64,000 nt of DNA from the NCBI RefSeq assembly GCF_000003815.2, contig NW_023365742.1, positions 89,500 through 153,499 on the forward strand. Direction: 5' to 3'. Below the pieces are notes generated by a model. That model searched no databases. It was not told the DNA's origin and was given only the letters and a program-made list of their open reading frames with translations. Numbering within the stretch: position 1 is the stretch's first letter; each line of letters opens with the position of its first letter. This stretch comes from Branchiostoma floridae (Eukaryota; Chordata; Leptocardii; Amphioxiformes; Branchiostomatidae). Shown here one piece after another: positions 27,401 to 37,526 of the stretch. Both the position numbers and the translations under genes were made by a program.

Positions 27401-29167
27401 TGTGACCGCAATGGCCAGGTGGTCGCTATGCAAAGATGGCCGCTAATACAGGTTTGACTGTACAACATGATCACCCAACTTTTGTTAATTATGCAGAAGG
27501 TTTTGTGCTTAACTGAAATATTACCAGTGACTATGGAGAGGATGTACAGAAGTTATGTCTGGACACACTCGAGTGCCTGGCCATCCACTGTGTTAAATCT
27601 GAGTCTACAACAGGACAGGCATACATAGCCTTACAGCATTTTGTCCAGGTGAATAGTCTTATATCATTATAGGGTGTAGGTTTATGTCAGAAAATTAAGG
27701 ACAGCTTAGAATGTAACCCTGTCTCTGGACCAAGAGCTGTAAGTTGTGCTGCTCAGCAGACATGTACACTACTGGAAAGGGTTGCATTGCTTAGGAAGGG
27801 ATGTTAAGCCATGGTCCACTGTTCATTGTGTTTGTCAAAAGGGGGAATTCCCCCCGTACACTGAACCTGTAAATACAGTAGATACTCTGTACATAGTATC
27901 CGTTTTCTCTGTCACAACTAGTGGAAAATCTTCATTGAGCTAAGCTGGATAGAGATTACTTTCACTTTGTATCCTTTTTACTCGTTGTTCCCGTCAAAGC
28001 TTACCTAAAAATCAAAAAAAGAAACATCAAACAAATAACAATTAACTTTTGTCTTACTGAACCCCTCCCACCCTGTAGGTGGTCCTAGACATGCTGGTGC
28101 TACAACCTTTGAACCCTGACCTTTTAGACGTTCTTGGTGAGACCTTCTATGCACTTATCTGCTGTCACCAGGTTTGTACCATAGATAAGGCCATGTGATT
28201 TGATGACTTTATTGATGACATATGCATATCAATCACTCTGCATGCATATCAATTTTCATCTGGTTCCAAACGAAGCAGCTGCAAAGTAAGTTGATACATG
28301 CCATCAATTGAAGAACAAAATTAGAAAATGGATTGATGTTGTAAAATGCCAAAGTTAATTCCAAAGTTAAAAAAGAAGATGTGAAAGAACGAAAATGTTC
28401 AACCTTCTTAACCAATTAAATTTCATTATGTAGGCAACTTTTTGTACAAATTTGCACGATTTGGGGGTTGGGTTGGGATGTCATCCATATACTTTGTCTA
28501 TGTAATTGAATCAACAGTTTCATTGCTGTCAACAGTGTTTACTGTATGTGCTGGCAATCAATGTGCATGTAACAAAGAGTCAATCATGCTGCATATGAAA
28601 CATTTTCTACATTCATAATGAAGGTAACTTTTTTGCTAAACTATTTTTTACATGGTCACATTAATTTTGGGGTTCCATAAGGATGTCAGCCATATAAGTT
28701 ACATGTACATGTAATCAAATCAACATGGCCTAAAGCTTTGAAAATATAGGAACAGTTGGTATCAAAGAAAATTTGATTCTTATCATCTTCAGTTATGCTT
28801 CTAAGAAGTCTTCTTTTCTTGTGAAGGATAATTTAGAGTGGAGCTTAACTATCACTCACATCACATATTTTTGAGTAAGTGCACTTTGATAATATAAACA
28901 TATTGTACATGTAGTCCTTGAATCATCATGTCCTAAATACATGTTGTATGTTGCTGTGTTCTGTTTCAGGCGCAGTACACACAACTTGTACATCAGCTGG
29001 TACGATCACAGACAGACACGTCCACGGCTGAACGCCTGGCCGCGGCGTTCCAGCGCCTCACACCGCCCGACATTCCACTAAACATGGAGAAAACACACAG
29101 GAGCAGGTTCGAAGAACGACTACAGACTTTCGTGATGGACGTTCGCAGCATTCTGACTGTCAGATGA
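9453..29167 (+). CDS. XPO4: Exportin-4, complete, 23 coding exons, 1147 aa
   Basis: Exportin-4 is an importin-beta-family nuclear transport receptor; known cargoes of the family member include eIF5A and SMAD3. Exons: 9453-9563, 10629-10725, 11805-11946, 12210-12351, 14026-14142, 14795-14954, 15432-15547, 17317-17474, 17903-18074, 18808-18990, 19392-19525, 20326-20447, 20952-21138, 21459-21618, 21937-22106, 22300-22465, 22878-23159, 24388-24571, 25862-25959, 26321-26451, 27528-27648, 28079-28171, 28970-29167. Lengths sum to 3444 nt with all phases compatible, giving 1147 aa, close to vertebrate XPO4 (~1150). Diagnostic segments: FRKTKTPYTI, VAVIVKRGTL, LTCSFSYLAM, DIVWFFQRWARPYLLMQEK, FPSLCLQYFKLVSFLCEVYP, GETFYALICCHQAQY. 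The start is ATG 9453, the first Met before the conserved N-terminal helix. Introns 6 and 20 look U12-type. Exon 8 is preceded by four extra copies of its own acceptor edge. Introns host many DNA elements. Confidence 0.97.
12472..13596. mobile_element. DNA transposon with CCGTATATTCTCGATTAAAG ends, XPO4 intron 4
   Basis: The left end CCGTATATTCTCGATTAAAG... and the right end ...CTTTAATCGAGAATATACGG are inverted repeats of about 27 bp, flanked on both sides by TA (12470-12471 and 13597-13598). This fits a TA-target (Tc1/mariner/pogo-like) element. The motif AAAGTACGCACCCC recurs inside both ends. The interior shows only short broken frames, so it appears non-autonomous. A diverged fragment of the same end lies at about 49074-49190. 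Confidence 0.8.
14955..15431 (+). other. XPO4: U12-type AT-AC intron (XPO4 intron 6)
   Basis: The donor is ATATCCTT (14955-14962), the exact minor-spliceosome consensus. ACCTTAAC (15413-15420) matches the U12 branch site, with the branch A about 12 nt before the terminal AC (15430-15431). Splicing AT to AC joins phase 1 to phase 2 and reads LPLLQKRFLSDL in register with vertebrate XPO4. Using the nearby GT and CAG instead causes a frameshift and a stop within a few codons. Confidence 0.85.
15703..16080. mobile_element. Repeat family copy 1 (ATAGAATACAACACGGTG...), XPO4 intron 7
   Basis: The segment from ATAGAATACAACACGGTG to GCGTCACAGGTATGACATAA is shared, with divergence, with 41706-42020 in MRPS9 intron 5. 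It contains inverted pieces (GAATACAACACGGTG / GGAATACATCATGTGG). No protein is encoded. It is probably a non-autonomous DNA element. Confidence 0.7.
16723..16924 (-). mobile_element. MITE (CTGTAAATGC/GCATTTACAG family), next to the exon-8 array
   Basis: GC-flavoured internal motifs (ACCGCGAA, AAAACCACCG, CCCCGCTACCGCAAAATTTA) match the copies at 39468-39682 and 40787-40987 in reverse orientation. The right end GCATTTACAG (16913-16922) is well preserved; the left is degenerate. It ends only about 20 bp before the first exon-8-derived tandem unit. Confidence 0.75.
16945..17373 (+). repeat. 93-bp tandem array made from the 5' edge of XPO4 exon 8
   Basis: Units begin at 16945, 17038, 17131, 17224 and 17317. 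The last is the real start of exon 8. Each unit has CTATCCCTGCAG (a good acceptor), then 57 nt matching exon 8 (coding LYGHVQ-N/T-HAELAHTCLQC), then about 35 nt of intron-like sequence. In the exon frame the extra units meet a stop just after CLQCL, so they are decoys rather than coding exons. The long open frames across the array on both strands are by-products of a period divisible by three. Confidence 0.95.
18529..18770. repeat. Inverted repeat (foldback) upstream of XPO4 exon 10
   Basis: About 60 bp at 18529-18590 (AAAAAGCAGTTATTCAAGCA...) recur inverted, with a few mismatches, at 18708-18770, separated by ~115 bp. The right arm ends about 40 bp before the exon 10 acceptor (18806-18807). 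It resembles a foldback/MITE. Confidence 0.7.
19903..20275 (+). mobile_element. MITE copy (same family as 30878-31273), XPO4 intron 11
   Basis: Shares long blocks with the intergenic copy at 30878-31273, for example CATTCAAACCATTTGGTGGT, GACCAATCAG...CCTGCGTCCAAAATTTGGAC and GGTCAAGGTTCCCA. The ends are more degraded here and no clear target duplication remains. Confidence 0.75.
23370..24245 (+). mobile_element. SINE interrupted by a MITE, XPO4 intron 17
   Basis: 23370-23628 and 24089-24245 together match the SINE at about 50835-51215 (GTGCCCTCAGGAACGGCACTTA, GAGGAGAGCCACACCTT, TGCAGCTTATACTGTTCAGTACAAA) and end in (AAAC)n. The middle, about 23629-24088, is a separate element with inverted ends TAGGGGTGGGGACCGG / CCGGTATCCACCCCTA and internal AGGTCCGGACC-type palindromes. 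This is a nested insertion. Confidence 0.7.
25347..25680 (+). repeat. 72-bp intronic minisatellite, five copies (XPO4 intron 18)
   Basis: Units start at 25347, 25419, 25491, 25563 and 25635 with AGTAATATCAGTATAG and are nearly identical. The array does not touch an exon edge. Confidence 0.95.
25994..26170 (+). repeat. TGTGG/TG simple repeat (XPO4 intron 19)
   Basis: Irregular run of TGTGG, TGTGTGG and TG units beginning about 35 bp after the exon 19 donor. The open frames over it are low-complexity artefacts. Confidence 0.95.
26452..27527 (+). other. XPO4: Probable U12-type GT-AG intron (XPO4 intron 20)
   Basis: The donor GTATCCTC (26452-26459) differs from the U12 consensus GTATCCTT at the last base. 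TGCTTAAC (27506-27513) resembles the U12 branch site and lies about 15 nt before the AG at 27526-27527, with no strong pyrimidine tract between. Joining exon 20 to exon 21 is in phase (LGLSS-DYGEDVQKLCLDTL). Confidence 0.7.
27260..27473 (+). mobile_element. Fragment of the CAGTCAAACCTG-type DNA element (XPO4 intron 20)
   Basis: The right end GGTTTGACTGTA and the internal GGCCAGGTGGTCGCT match the right half of the element at 42457-43281. The left end is not recognisable. Confidence 0.6.
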
Positions 29168-30175
29168 CATCTTGTAAACAAACAAACAATGCAGGAAATG
29201 TTTTTATGCTTCATTGTGTTTTGCTGATATTCAGCAAGCCTGCTATGTGCACCGCTGCTACCAAAGAACCACACATAGTAGTAGTAGTATCCAGCATTTG
29301 ATTATACTGCTACTGTGCTCCGTGACAAAGGGGTAAGCGGCAGTCTTCCTACCACGCTTCCATGCTGCTCTGTCCAGATGGTTCACCCTAGTACACCCAT
29401 GTGACTTCAACAATGGACATATCTGCAAGTTTTGTCCTATGTCCTTTGGATGGACCTACACTTGCATTTTACAATTCCTTCAAACGGAACCTGCTTTTCT
29501 CTTGATAAATCATTTTATCAAACCATGGAACAGAGATCTACACAAATGCCACACTTGTGGATTGCCCAGCTTTTGATTTGTTTTATTATTTGGAAAGGTC
29601 TCATTTTAATCTGTTAGTTCATTAGGCAAAGTTGTTATCTGGACTACATGATCTTGTATGTGTAGTTGAAAGTGAAATTTCTGTATGTAATGTAAAATTT
29701 CTATTACAAATGGAAAGCATAACAAGAACACGCAGAGATGAACGTACACATTGGAAAGTAGTAGAGCTCTGGATATGCTTTAATATACTTTTTGTACATG
29801 ACTGTATGTGCCTTGTCATTAATAATGCTCTTTTAGTCAGAATCTTCCCATGCATGCTGCAGTGCATACAGGCTGACGTCACAGCTGAGCCTTCCTAACA
29901 TAAGAAGCACTGAAATAAGACCTTGTTTAAGTACTTACTCAAATTGCCTTCCCAATGTTCTCTCCACCAGAAAGTCACAAAACTCTACCCTCTAACCATG
30001 TAAAGAAAACAAAGTCAATCAGCTCAAACTCCGAGAAAATCTTCTATTACGGAAACCATACCTTTGACCCCAGTTTTCTCCCGTATCCGTCTTCACACCT
30101 GTCCTTACAACTATACTGGTGGCTAGTGTCACTTCTTTGCCGGCTGCACTCCTCGGCCAGCTTTGATACTGGATT

Positions 30176-30399
30176 TAGGAGAATTCTTGTACACAACTAG
30201 GTTAAACTTGCTTGCTTACGTTTCAGTGTCTATCAGACACCTTCCTCAGAGCTTCTGACTGAAGTTCTGCTTCGCACCGCTATATGTAGCTGACGTAGGT
30301 GGCATTTTTGCGGCGAGAACACTATCCCAAACGTGGCCAAGTTTGTATTGAAACATAAGCAAGTAAGTTTAACCTGGTTGTGTACAAGAATTCTCCTAT
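30176..30399. mobile_element. Palindromic MITE with ~48-bp inverted ends
   Basis: TAGGAGAATTCTTGTACACA... at 30176 onward is inverted at ...TGTGTACAAGAATTCTCCTA ending at 30399. Arms extend about 48 bp through GTTAAACTTGCTTGCTTACG. AGCTTTGATACT occurs on both outer sides (about 30160 and 30432), possibly a duplication around a slightly larger insertion. Confidence 0.75.
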
Positions 30400-30877
30400 A
30401 TTCTACCAACCTGATGAAATTATTTTTGGAAGCTTTGATACTATCTAATTAAACTGCATAAGAAAGCTTGCAACCAAAAGAGGAAAACTTGCAACCCTAT
30501 CTGTTCATTCTATCTCAAAAGTCTCCAGAGAGCATTTTCAAAGAAATGAGGGATTTTCAAGGATTTTGAGTTGGTTTTGAGCACTCCACTGTACAAAACG
30601 ACTCTGACGTCTGCCCTGTACCCACTTGCTTGACATCTGTCTGTACTGTGTACAGGTACAAAATAAATGGCATTCCACAAGACTACATTTTCCTGAATTG
30701 TTATCAAGTGTAAAGGACATGTTTTGTAGGAAAAGTTGTGGGAAGGGCACTGAGACAGGCCCCCTTTTGTGGCAGTGGAAAAATCACCCAGGGTTCCTTT
30801 CAGTGATATGAGACACAAGGCCTAATGATTATGGTCTAGGGAAATTTGTTTTGGGTTTTTTCAACAAAATCTCATAC

Positions 30878-31273
30878 TAGCCTGGGTACCATTCGGACAG
30901 TAGTTTGCTCCTATGTTCGCTTCTGCTCTCCGTCTGGAGAACTGTACATTCAAACCATTTGGTGGTAACGTCGGTTAATGAGCGAAGTAAGGAATTGGTT
31001 CTAGAGCATCCATTCAGTGATGACAGGCCTCCCACAAGCGGACGGAACGCCTGTTCAAACGATCGCTTGAACCCATTCCATAATTAGGGACCAATCAGCA
31101 CCTGCGTCCAAAATTTGGACGATTCCAGACGTTAACGTGGTCAAGGTTCCCAGACGGAACAGCAGAGAAGCGACTGTATATAGTGTATCATGAACATCAG
31201 AGCTAGAAGCGACTGTATATAGTATATAATGAATGCCAGAGCAAACTACTGTCTGGATGGTACAGTATGGCTA
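30878..31273. mobile_element. 396-bp MITE with 9-bp target duplication (Mutator-like)
   Basis: Ends are TAGCCTGGGTACCATTCGGA... and ...TCTGGATGGTACAGTATGGCTA, inverted repeats that include a well-matched ACAGTAGTTTGCTC block. Perfect 9-bp direct repeats ATCTCATAC flank it at 30869-30877 and 31274-31282. A 9-bp duplication is typical of Mutator-like elements. No coding capacity. A second copy lies at about 19903-20275. Confidence 0.85.
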
Positions 31274-33807
31274 ATCTCATACCCTATTGTTTGCCTTGCA
31301 TGTAAGTGTACGTGCACTTCAATATTTTACTTCTTCTTGGAGACAACATGAAATAAGCGTCTGGACATGATTTTGCAGATAAAACATGTTTTGTTTTTTT
31401 CCCATAAACAAGTATAACATGTGGGATATTGTTGTTGGAGCATGATAGATGAATTGTCCAATGACATAATACAATACAATGATTGATAGTTATATTTAAA
31501 TGATATTTTCTCATTAATCATGCTGTACCTACCTACCTAGTCCCTTGACCTCCAGGTCGTTGGGGGGACAAGGTAGCCACAAAGATAGAGAGTTCTATTA
31601 TGAAATGCAGCTGATTTATGAACTTTCTTATCAATTATGTAAATAAGCTCATGATTTGCATAGTTAGCATCTGATTATTTAAAGCAGCACCAAAGCTATC
31701 TACATACCGAGAATCATTTAAATCATACATGTCCAAATCTCAAAAATGAAAATGCTCACTGCAGTTCCACACATGCCGGTCGGGGCCCAAACTTTCTGCA
31801 AGGAGCATTCATCAGGTCATGGAAGCCCCTTGCTCCCTGCCCCAAGACCAATCCACTTTCAGAAAATTTGACCTCCAACTATGAAATGCTGTAACTCGCC
31901 AATAGGTCGCCCATTATCAAACTTGATCTTCCTCTTCACAAACACTGTACACCCACCAAATATCATGCAAAACCATCCATAGGTTTTTCAGTTATTTTGT
32001 CCTCTATTAAAGAAACACCAGGCATAGACAGCCCACTGCAGTACCGACGGAAAATGTCAGGAGAATCATTTTTGAAATGGACCACAACTGTTACTCAAAT
32101 ATCATGAGGATCCATACAGTCACAGCTTCTACCAACATACACAGCTACTCCACTATGGCACAAAACATGACCTTGGTGAAGGTTATGAATGCCGTGAAGC
32201 AACTGTAAAATCAGTCCTTGGAGCAATGAAATGAAACTTTAACAACATAATCGACTGTATGCACATTTTGAAAAACTTTAAGATATTCATGTTGGTGAAT
32301 TCACCAATGATCCGGACCGACTGGAATTATATTGTAGTCAGAGTATGGCGCCGTCCAACGAAGGACTGAGCAACTATTTTCCCGATATAAGCGGTCGGAA
32401 AATGCTTTCAAAGTATTAGATTTAATCAACTACGGAATAGGACGTGATAAAATAAAAGTTGCCTTTTGGGGGTTAAACACTAACATGACGAGGACGAAAG
32501 AACCAGGACGAGGACGAAACATCCAAAACGGGGACGAAAGGACTAGGGGACGAAAGATCTAGGGGACGAAAAGACCTGATACCAAGCCAGCCTAGGAGTG
32601 TGTTTGGCAAATATACACCTCTTGGCTGACTACACTCCCTCGTCAGTTTGGTACTATCTTATGCCACCGTAGGATCTTCTTGGAGATTACTTTAGATCAT
32701 CAAGATTTGTCTGATTTTGTCCCTAACAGCGATCGGTCAAAACTATCATTTCAATGCTGCGCATAAACTTGCACACAAAAATGTCACAAAACGATGTCGG
32801 ATTTTTTTCAAACCAACTTTGCTGGGTGCAGAATAATCAAACCAACTTAATTGGGTGCGGAATTCTGCAAAAAAAATGCTTTTTTTGCCATAGAAGAGCA
32901 AGCCGAGTTTTTTTTACCAAAAAGTTGCATATTTGATGTCAAAAAAATATTCTGCACCCATGAAGGCCACACCAATTTGATTTGTTGGTTCTCGGATTTT
33001 TTTTTTTCAGAAAAAAGTTGAAGCGACAGGGCGAAAAAAAAAAACTTGCAACAAATCTGAGTTCAGGTCCAGAGGTCCAGGATGATAAGTCCAGTCCTCA
33101 GATTCGGGACATTTCGGTCCCAGGTCCGCCTGGCTCTGTTTACAGACATCTAACACGATATATCTTACCACTAAGAAATCCTTCTCAAAACCCATGGAGA
33201 AACATGGTTAACAGTTTCCCATCAACCGTCAGGCCGTGAAAAGGTATATATGCGGTTCCAAGTCTTCCAATAGGCCCAGAATCGTCCATGCTGAACATAG
33301 CGGTTAGAACGCGGGTTCTGCGATCCGGACGTGAACGTTTAGAACTTCACTATATATCTCTCATGACACTGTTATGAGAATCGGATTTCTTTCAAATTTG
33401 GCTGAAATATTCATAAATGCTTGCAAAGTCGCTATGCCAATTGCTATGCTAAAATCATCGATCGTTATCGAGTTGCTTGTTACTGGGTAACTTTGTAATC
33501 AGTGGTCTCAAACCAAGCAGCTTTTATATCTGATATAAAAGCTCCTTGCTCAAACACATTGGGCATTCAACTCATCTCCACTGGTTTCCAAAACAGAGTG
33601 CCTACTATGCTCTATACTTATTTTGGGTACCAAATTAGCACAAACATAATCCACACACATATGTAGACGAGTATACTTTATTCATATACCTCCACATTAT
33701 GCTGGATACTACTACTACACTTGAGGTTGATATTGCGTCGTTAAATCAGGTCCAATCTAAGGGCACATCCCCCGTATGTGCAACTGCGTGCATCCTCCTA
33801 CGCACGG

Positions 33808-33952
33808 TCCCAACGGCTAGCTGACTGCTCAGCCTATTGGGCCCTGCTATCCCAGGCCCTACCCCCAGGTATTATGATTGTCGCCACAAACTCGCCGCCC
33901 TGCTTATAAATATTAATGAGCTTACCCTTGTATGGGCAGTCAGCCGTTGGGA
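33808..33952. repeat. Short hairpin element beside the LINE 3' end
   Basis: TCCCAACGGCTAGCTGACTG at 33808 pairs with GGGCAGTCAGCCGTTGGGA at 33934-33952, apart from a 4-nt insertion. The LINE tail (GAAT)n begins within 10 bp. Confidence 0.6.
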
Positions 33953-33957
33953 TATTA

Positions 33958-36250
33958 ATTGAATGAATGAATGACCTTTATTGTACATTTGTGCTCAAAC
34001 AAGCTAAGTACAGGTCGTAGCGCTAGTGATAAGGTACAATTTTGACAAAAAAGGTATCTTATCATCTCTGCATATGCTAATACATTCAAGTATGTACAAG
34101 TTCAACTTCTTCTCGCTTCTTAAAACAGTTATAAACATAAGGACAAATGGAATCAATAATATATGGCTTATCTAATTGCATGAGAAATATAAATTTTTCC
34201 GTGGTATTCAAGTATCGGAAATTTGGGAACATAAGTTGTATATTTTCAAAAAGGACGTTTCTTTCGTTGTTGTATAAAGTACATTCAACAATAAAGTGGC
34301 ACTCATCCTCTATCTTATTCAAGTTACAGTATTGGCAGATTCTTTCTTCCAGAGGAATGTGGTTATGTCGGCCTTTTTCAATGTGGAGTCTATGTGAACT
34401 AATGCGGAGCTTTGTGATGGCTGTTCTGTGCCGAATGTTTGCAATCTTTAAGTATTTCTCGTCGTTGTAAGTAGTTTTAAGTAATCTGTATGTTAGTAAT
34501 TTGTTGTTGCTGCGCATTGCTGTTACGAAAGATTGGAGGTACATATCTTTTAAACGTTGGTCGATGGATGGAATTATTTGTGATGGATTTAGGGCAGATG
34601 ATATGGGAGAGTGCCAGACATAGCCAAAACCACATTCCTCTAGCGTCTTGCGGACTCCAGAAGCCCAGCATTTAGCGCCTAATGTGTCTAGCTCCAGTTG
34701 GCACAAAAGGGCGTCTGCAGACAGACTATCAGCTGGCACGTTCTGGCGTACTCTAATATACTGTTTGATGGCGTTAAGGGATGCTTCTAGTTTAAGAGGG
34801 TGTCTTCCCAGTTCTGCCATTACGGCCAGGTTACAGGCGGATCTGGGGACATTCAATGATTGTTTACAAAATTTTAAATGGATAGTTTCAATTGGGGATG
34901 ATTTTGGAGTTTTGAATGAACCCCATATTTCCGAACCATACAACAAAATAGGTTTCACGCATGTGTCAAATAGTTTGCTTCTTATGGATATAGAAGCGTC
35001 GGCTTTGCCAAGGGACTGGTTGATTCCAAAGAGGGCTCTCAGGCCTTTGCTGTGTAGATATTTGTTATTTGCCTTGAACGTGCCAGCTGAATTTACAACA
35101 ATGCCCAGATAGCAATAATTTGTAACAATTTCTACTACATGTCTATTATATAGAAAAAGGCAGTCTTTCGGTAGGCGGCCACCTTTCGTAAATACAATGA
35201 CTTTAGTTTTCTTTAGATTAACATTTAACTTCCATGATTCACAATAATTTTCTAATCTACTTAGAGAAGTTTGCAGACCCTGTTGAGATTCAGACAAAAG
35301 TACCAGGTCATCTGCATATAATAAACATGACACTTTCTTATTGTGCAATATAGGAGGGTTACAGGAAAAATCCGAATGGTCATTAAACACATCTGGTAAA
35401 TCACTTATGAATAAATTAAACAAAGTTGGACTAAGATTACAGCCTTGTCGAACCCCACAGTTAGTTACAAAAGTATCGGTAAGACCGTGGCTAGTTTTAA
35501 CACAATTTGTTGTTTTGGAATACATGTCTTTTATAGTGAGTAGAAATTTCCCCCCTAATCCAAGTTTATTTAATTTCAGTAAAAGGCCTTCTCTCCAAAC
35601 CGAGTCAAACGCCTTGCTAAAATCTACGAAACAGGCATAAAGTCGTGCGTTTTTGCTCAGATATTTACTGACTAAGGTGGATAATACGAAAAGGTTGTCA
35701 GTTGTTCTAAAGTTCTTTCTAAAACCGGCCTGTTGTGGTTTGAAAAGGCTGTAATGTTCTGCATAATTAACAAGACGAGTATTCAAAATAGATGAGAATA
35801 GTTTTCCCAGACAACTAATTATTGAGATTCCCCGATAGTTGTCTGGGACAGAAGTGTCCCCGGATTTATGAATGGGTACAATATGACTTAGGGACCATTC
35901 TTTAGGGAAGTAACTATTTTGTAGACAGGAATTGAAAAGATGTAGAAGTGGTTTCTTTAGAATATGTCTTCCACATTTTAACATTTCATTATTGATCATG
36001 TCGCCACTGCTAGATTTTTTGTTTTTTAAATTTGATAAAGCGGTGTCCAATTCTTTCTCAGTTATAAGGGAGTCTAATATGGAGCTCTCCATTGGGATTG
36101 TATTTGAAAGGGATGAAGTGTCTACGGTTTCGGTGGTTGAAGCGTCTATGTTACAGAAACCATGTCAAGGTTTGTTAAGTGTTTGTCAAGGTTACTAAAG
36201 TGCTGTAACCAGTCCTCCTCTGATATTTGGCTACTCCCAGACACTTTCTC
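33958..36250 (-). mobile_element. 5'-truncated CR1/L2/Jockey-type LINE with frameshift
   Basis: An open frame of 668 aa on the minus strand (ATG 36092, end 34086) carries reverse transcriptase motifs: IPIHKSGDTSVPDNYRGISI, FVDFSKAFDSVW (~153), GVRQGCNLSPTLFN and LLYADDLVLLSE (YADD ~259-262). A C-terminal CQYCNLNKIEDECHFIVEC motif (~584-603) is typical of these LINE proteins. There is no RNase H. Upstream at 36110-36240 the protein continues (ISEEDWLQHFSNLDKHL) in another frame, so a frameshift separates it from the lost endonuclease region. The 3' tail is a short (ATTC)n on the minus strand, seen as GAATGAATGAATGA at 33960-33973, as in CR1/L2-like elements. Confidence 0.88.
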
Positions 36251-36280
36251 TGGTTTCAACTTATAGAGTTATAGAGCATA

Positions 36281-36306
36281 TAGAGTCAATAGTACTATTG
36301 ACTCTA
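36281..36306. repeat. Perfect 26-bp palindrome
   Basis: TAGAGTCAATAGT / ACTATTGACTCTA form a gapless palindrome centred on AGTACT, just past the LINE 5' truncation point. Confidence 0.9.
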
Positions 36307-36835
36307 TTGGTCCAATTGCTACAATTAGACCACCGAACCAGAGCCTGGTAGAGGCTATCTACGTACAAAACGTGGTACCGCCTCCGTACGAAATCCTACG
36401 GTATCCAACGGATTTACGTTCGTGCAGAACTTTCTCTGCGTTCGAGTTGCGGTTTCACCTCCGTACGAGCCAGTACGGGCGACTCGCGTGCCCTGTACAC
36501 CCAGTGCTAGTGAGGAAACTGTACGTAAGCAGCACGTGTAAGTACGGCCTGTATACGGTAACATGAAATCGCGCAGAGATCGTACGTACAACCCAACACT
36601 TGTACCACGAACGACGCATGCAACCGCTCACGGCCAGGCGTGGCATGCAGACCACATACTTACACTTTGCGTAACCGTGCGAGTGCCACGTGCGTTGAGA
36701 CGTGCTCCCTCTCTGCTCTTTTCATTCATTTCTTAGAAATCTTTCTTACGTTTTCAGAAAAAAAAGTGGCGGACATGGCCTCCCCAAAACAACCGACGGG
36801 CTAGGTACAGGTCACTGATAACAGACATAACAGAC

Positions 36836-36946
36836 ATAGCCTGAGTATCATCCTCCGTAGTAACCGCTGGTCTTTCGCTTGCCACCGTGGTTAGCAAGCG
36901 AAAGTCGTGCGCCAGCGGTTACTACGGAGGATGATACTCAGGCTAT
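36836..36946. repeat. 111-bp hairpin with perfect 35-bp arms
   Basis: 36836-36870 (ATAGCCTGAGTATCATCCTC...) is the exact reverse complement of 36912-36946. Inside it, CTTTCGCTTGC (36872-36882) pairs with GCAAGCGAAAG (36894-36904). The structure is a two-tier stem with a small loop; foldback MITE or hairpin RNA template. Confidence 0.9.
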
Positions 36947-37496
36947 AGGCTCGTTCTCATTTTTAATGTCGAAATGCTGTCGCCTGACTTTACGCATGGA
37001 TATGCAGCAAATTATAGACAACATCGCCGGTTCCTTCATTTTTCCACAACCCCTGAGGCTGTAATATTTTACAAAAGATTCACAACAACATTATCATTCA
37101 TATTGGTTCATGGCTTTGAAGGTTATTATAGCCTCGGGTGGGATTTCAACCCCTAAAAAATGGCTGTCGCCTGAGAAGAAACGAAGAATTCAAATGGCAG
37201 AAATGTAACAATTCAGTACCCAGAATGATTTCTGACGATGTACAGTTTTCTGGCTTTTTAAAGAAACAAGAAAGGGTTGTTGACTGTCATTTGTATCCCA
37301 CCTTGCTTAACAAAATGTTGCACAGAAATGACTGTAACAAACGTTACCATTGTTCGATGCTGTCTAAGCTTTCTATTTGACCTGGTGTAAAAAATCTGCC
37401 CCCTTTTTAAATGTTCCTAGGGACGTCCACTTATACCTAAATGATGTAGTCAATAAGGTGAGTCCTTTCGAAGAAAACAGGGCAAAGTCTACTGTT

Positions 37497-37526
37497 GTAA
37501 CAAACGTTACCGGTAACGTTTGTTAC
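37497..37526. repeat. Perfect 30-bp palindrome
   Basis: GTAACAAACGTTACC followed directly by GGTAACGTTTGTTAC. The half-motif GTAACAAACGTTACC also occurs about 160 bp upstream, near 37334. Confidence 0.95.
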
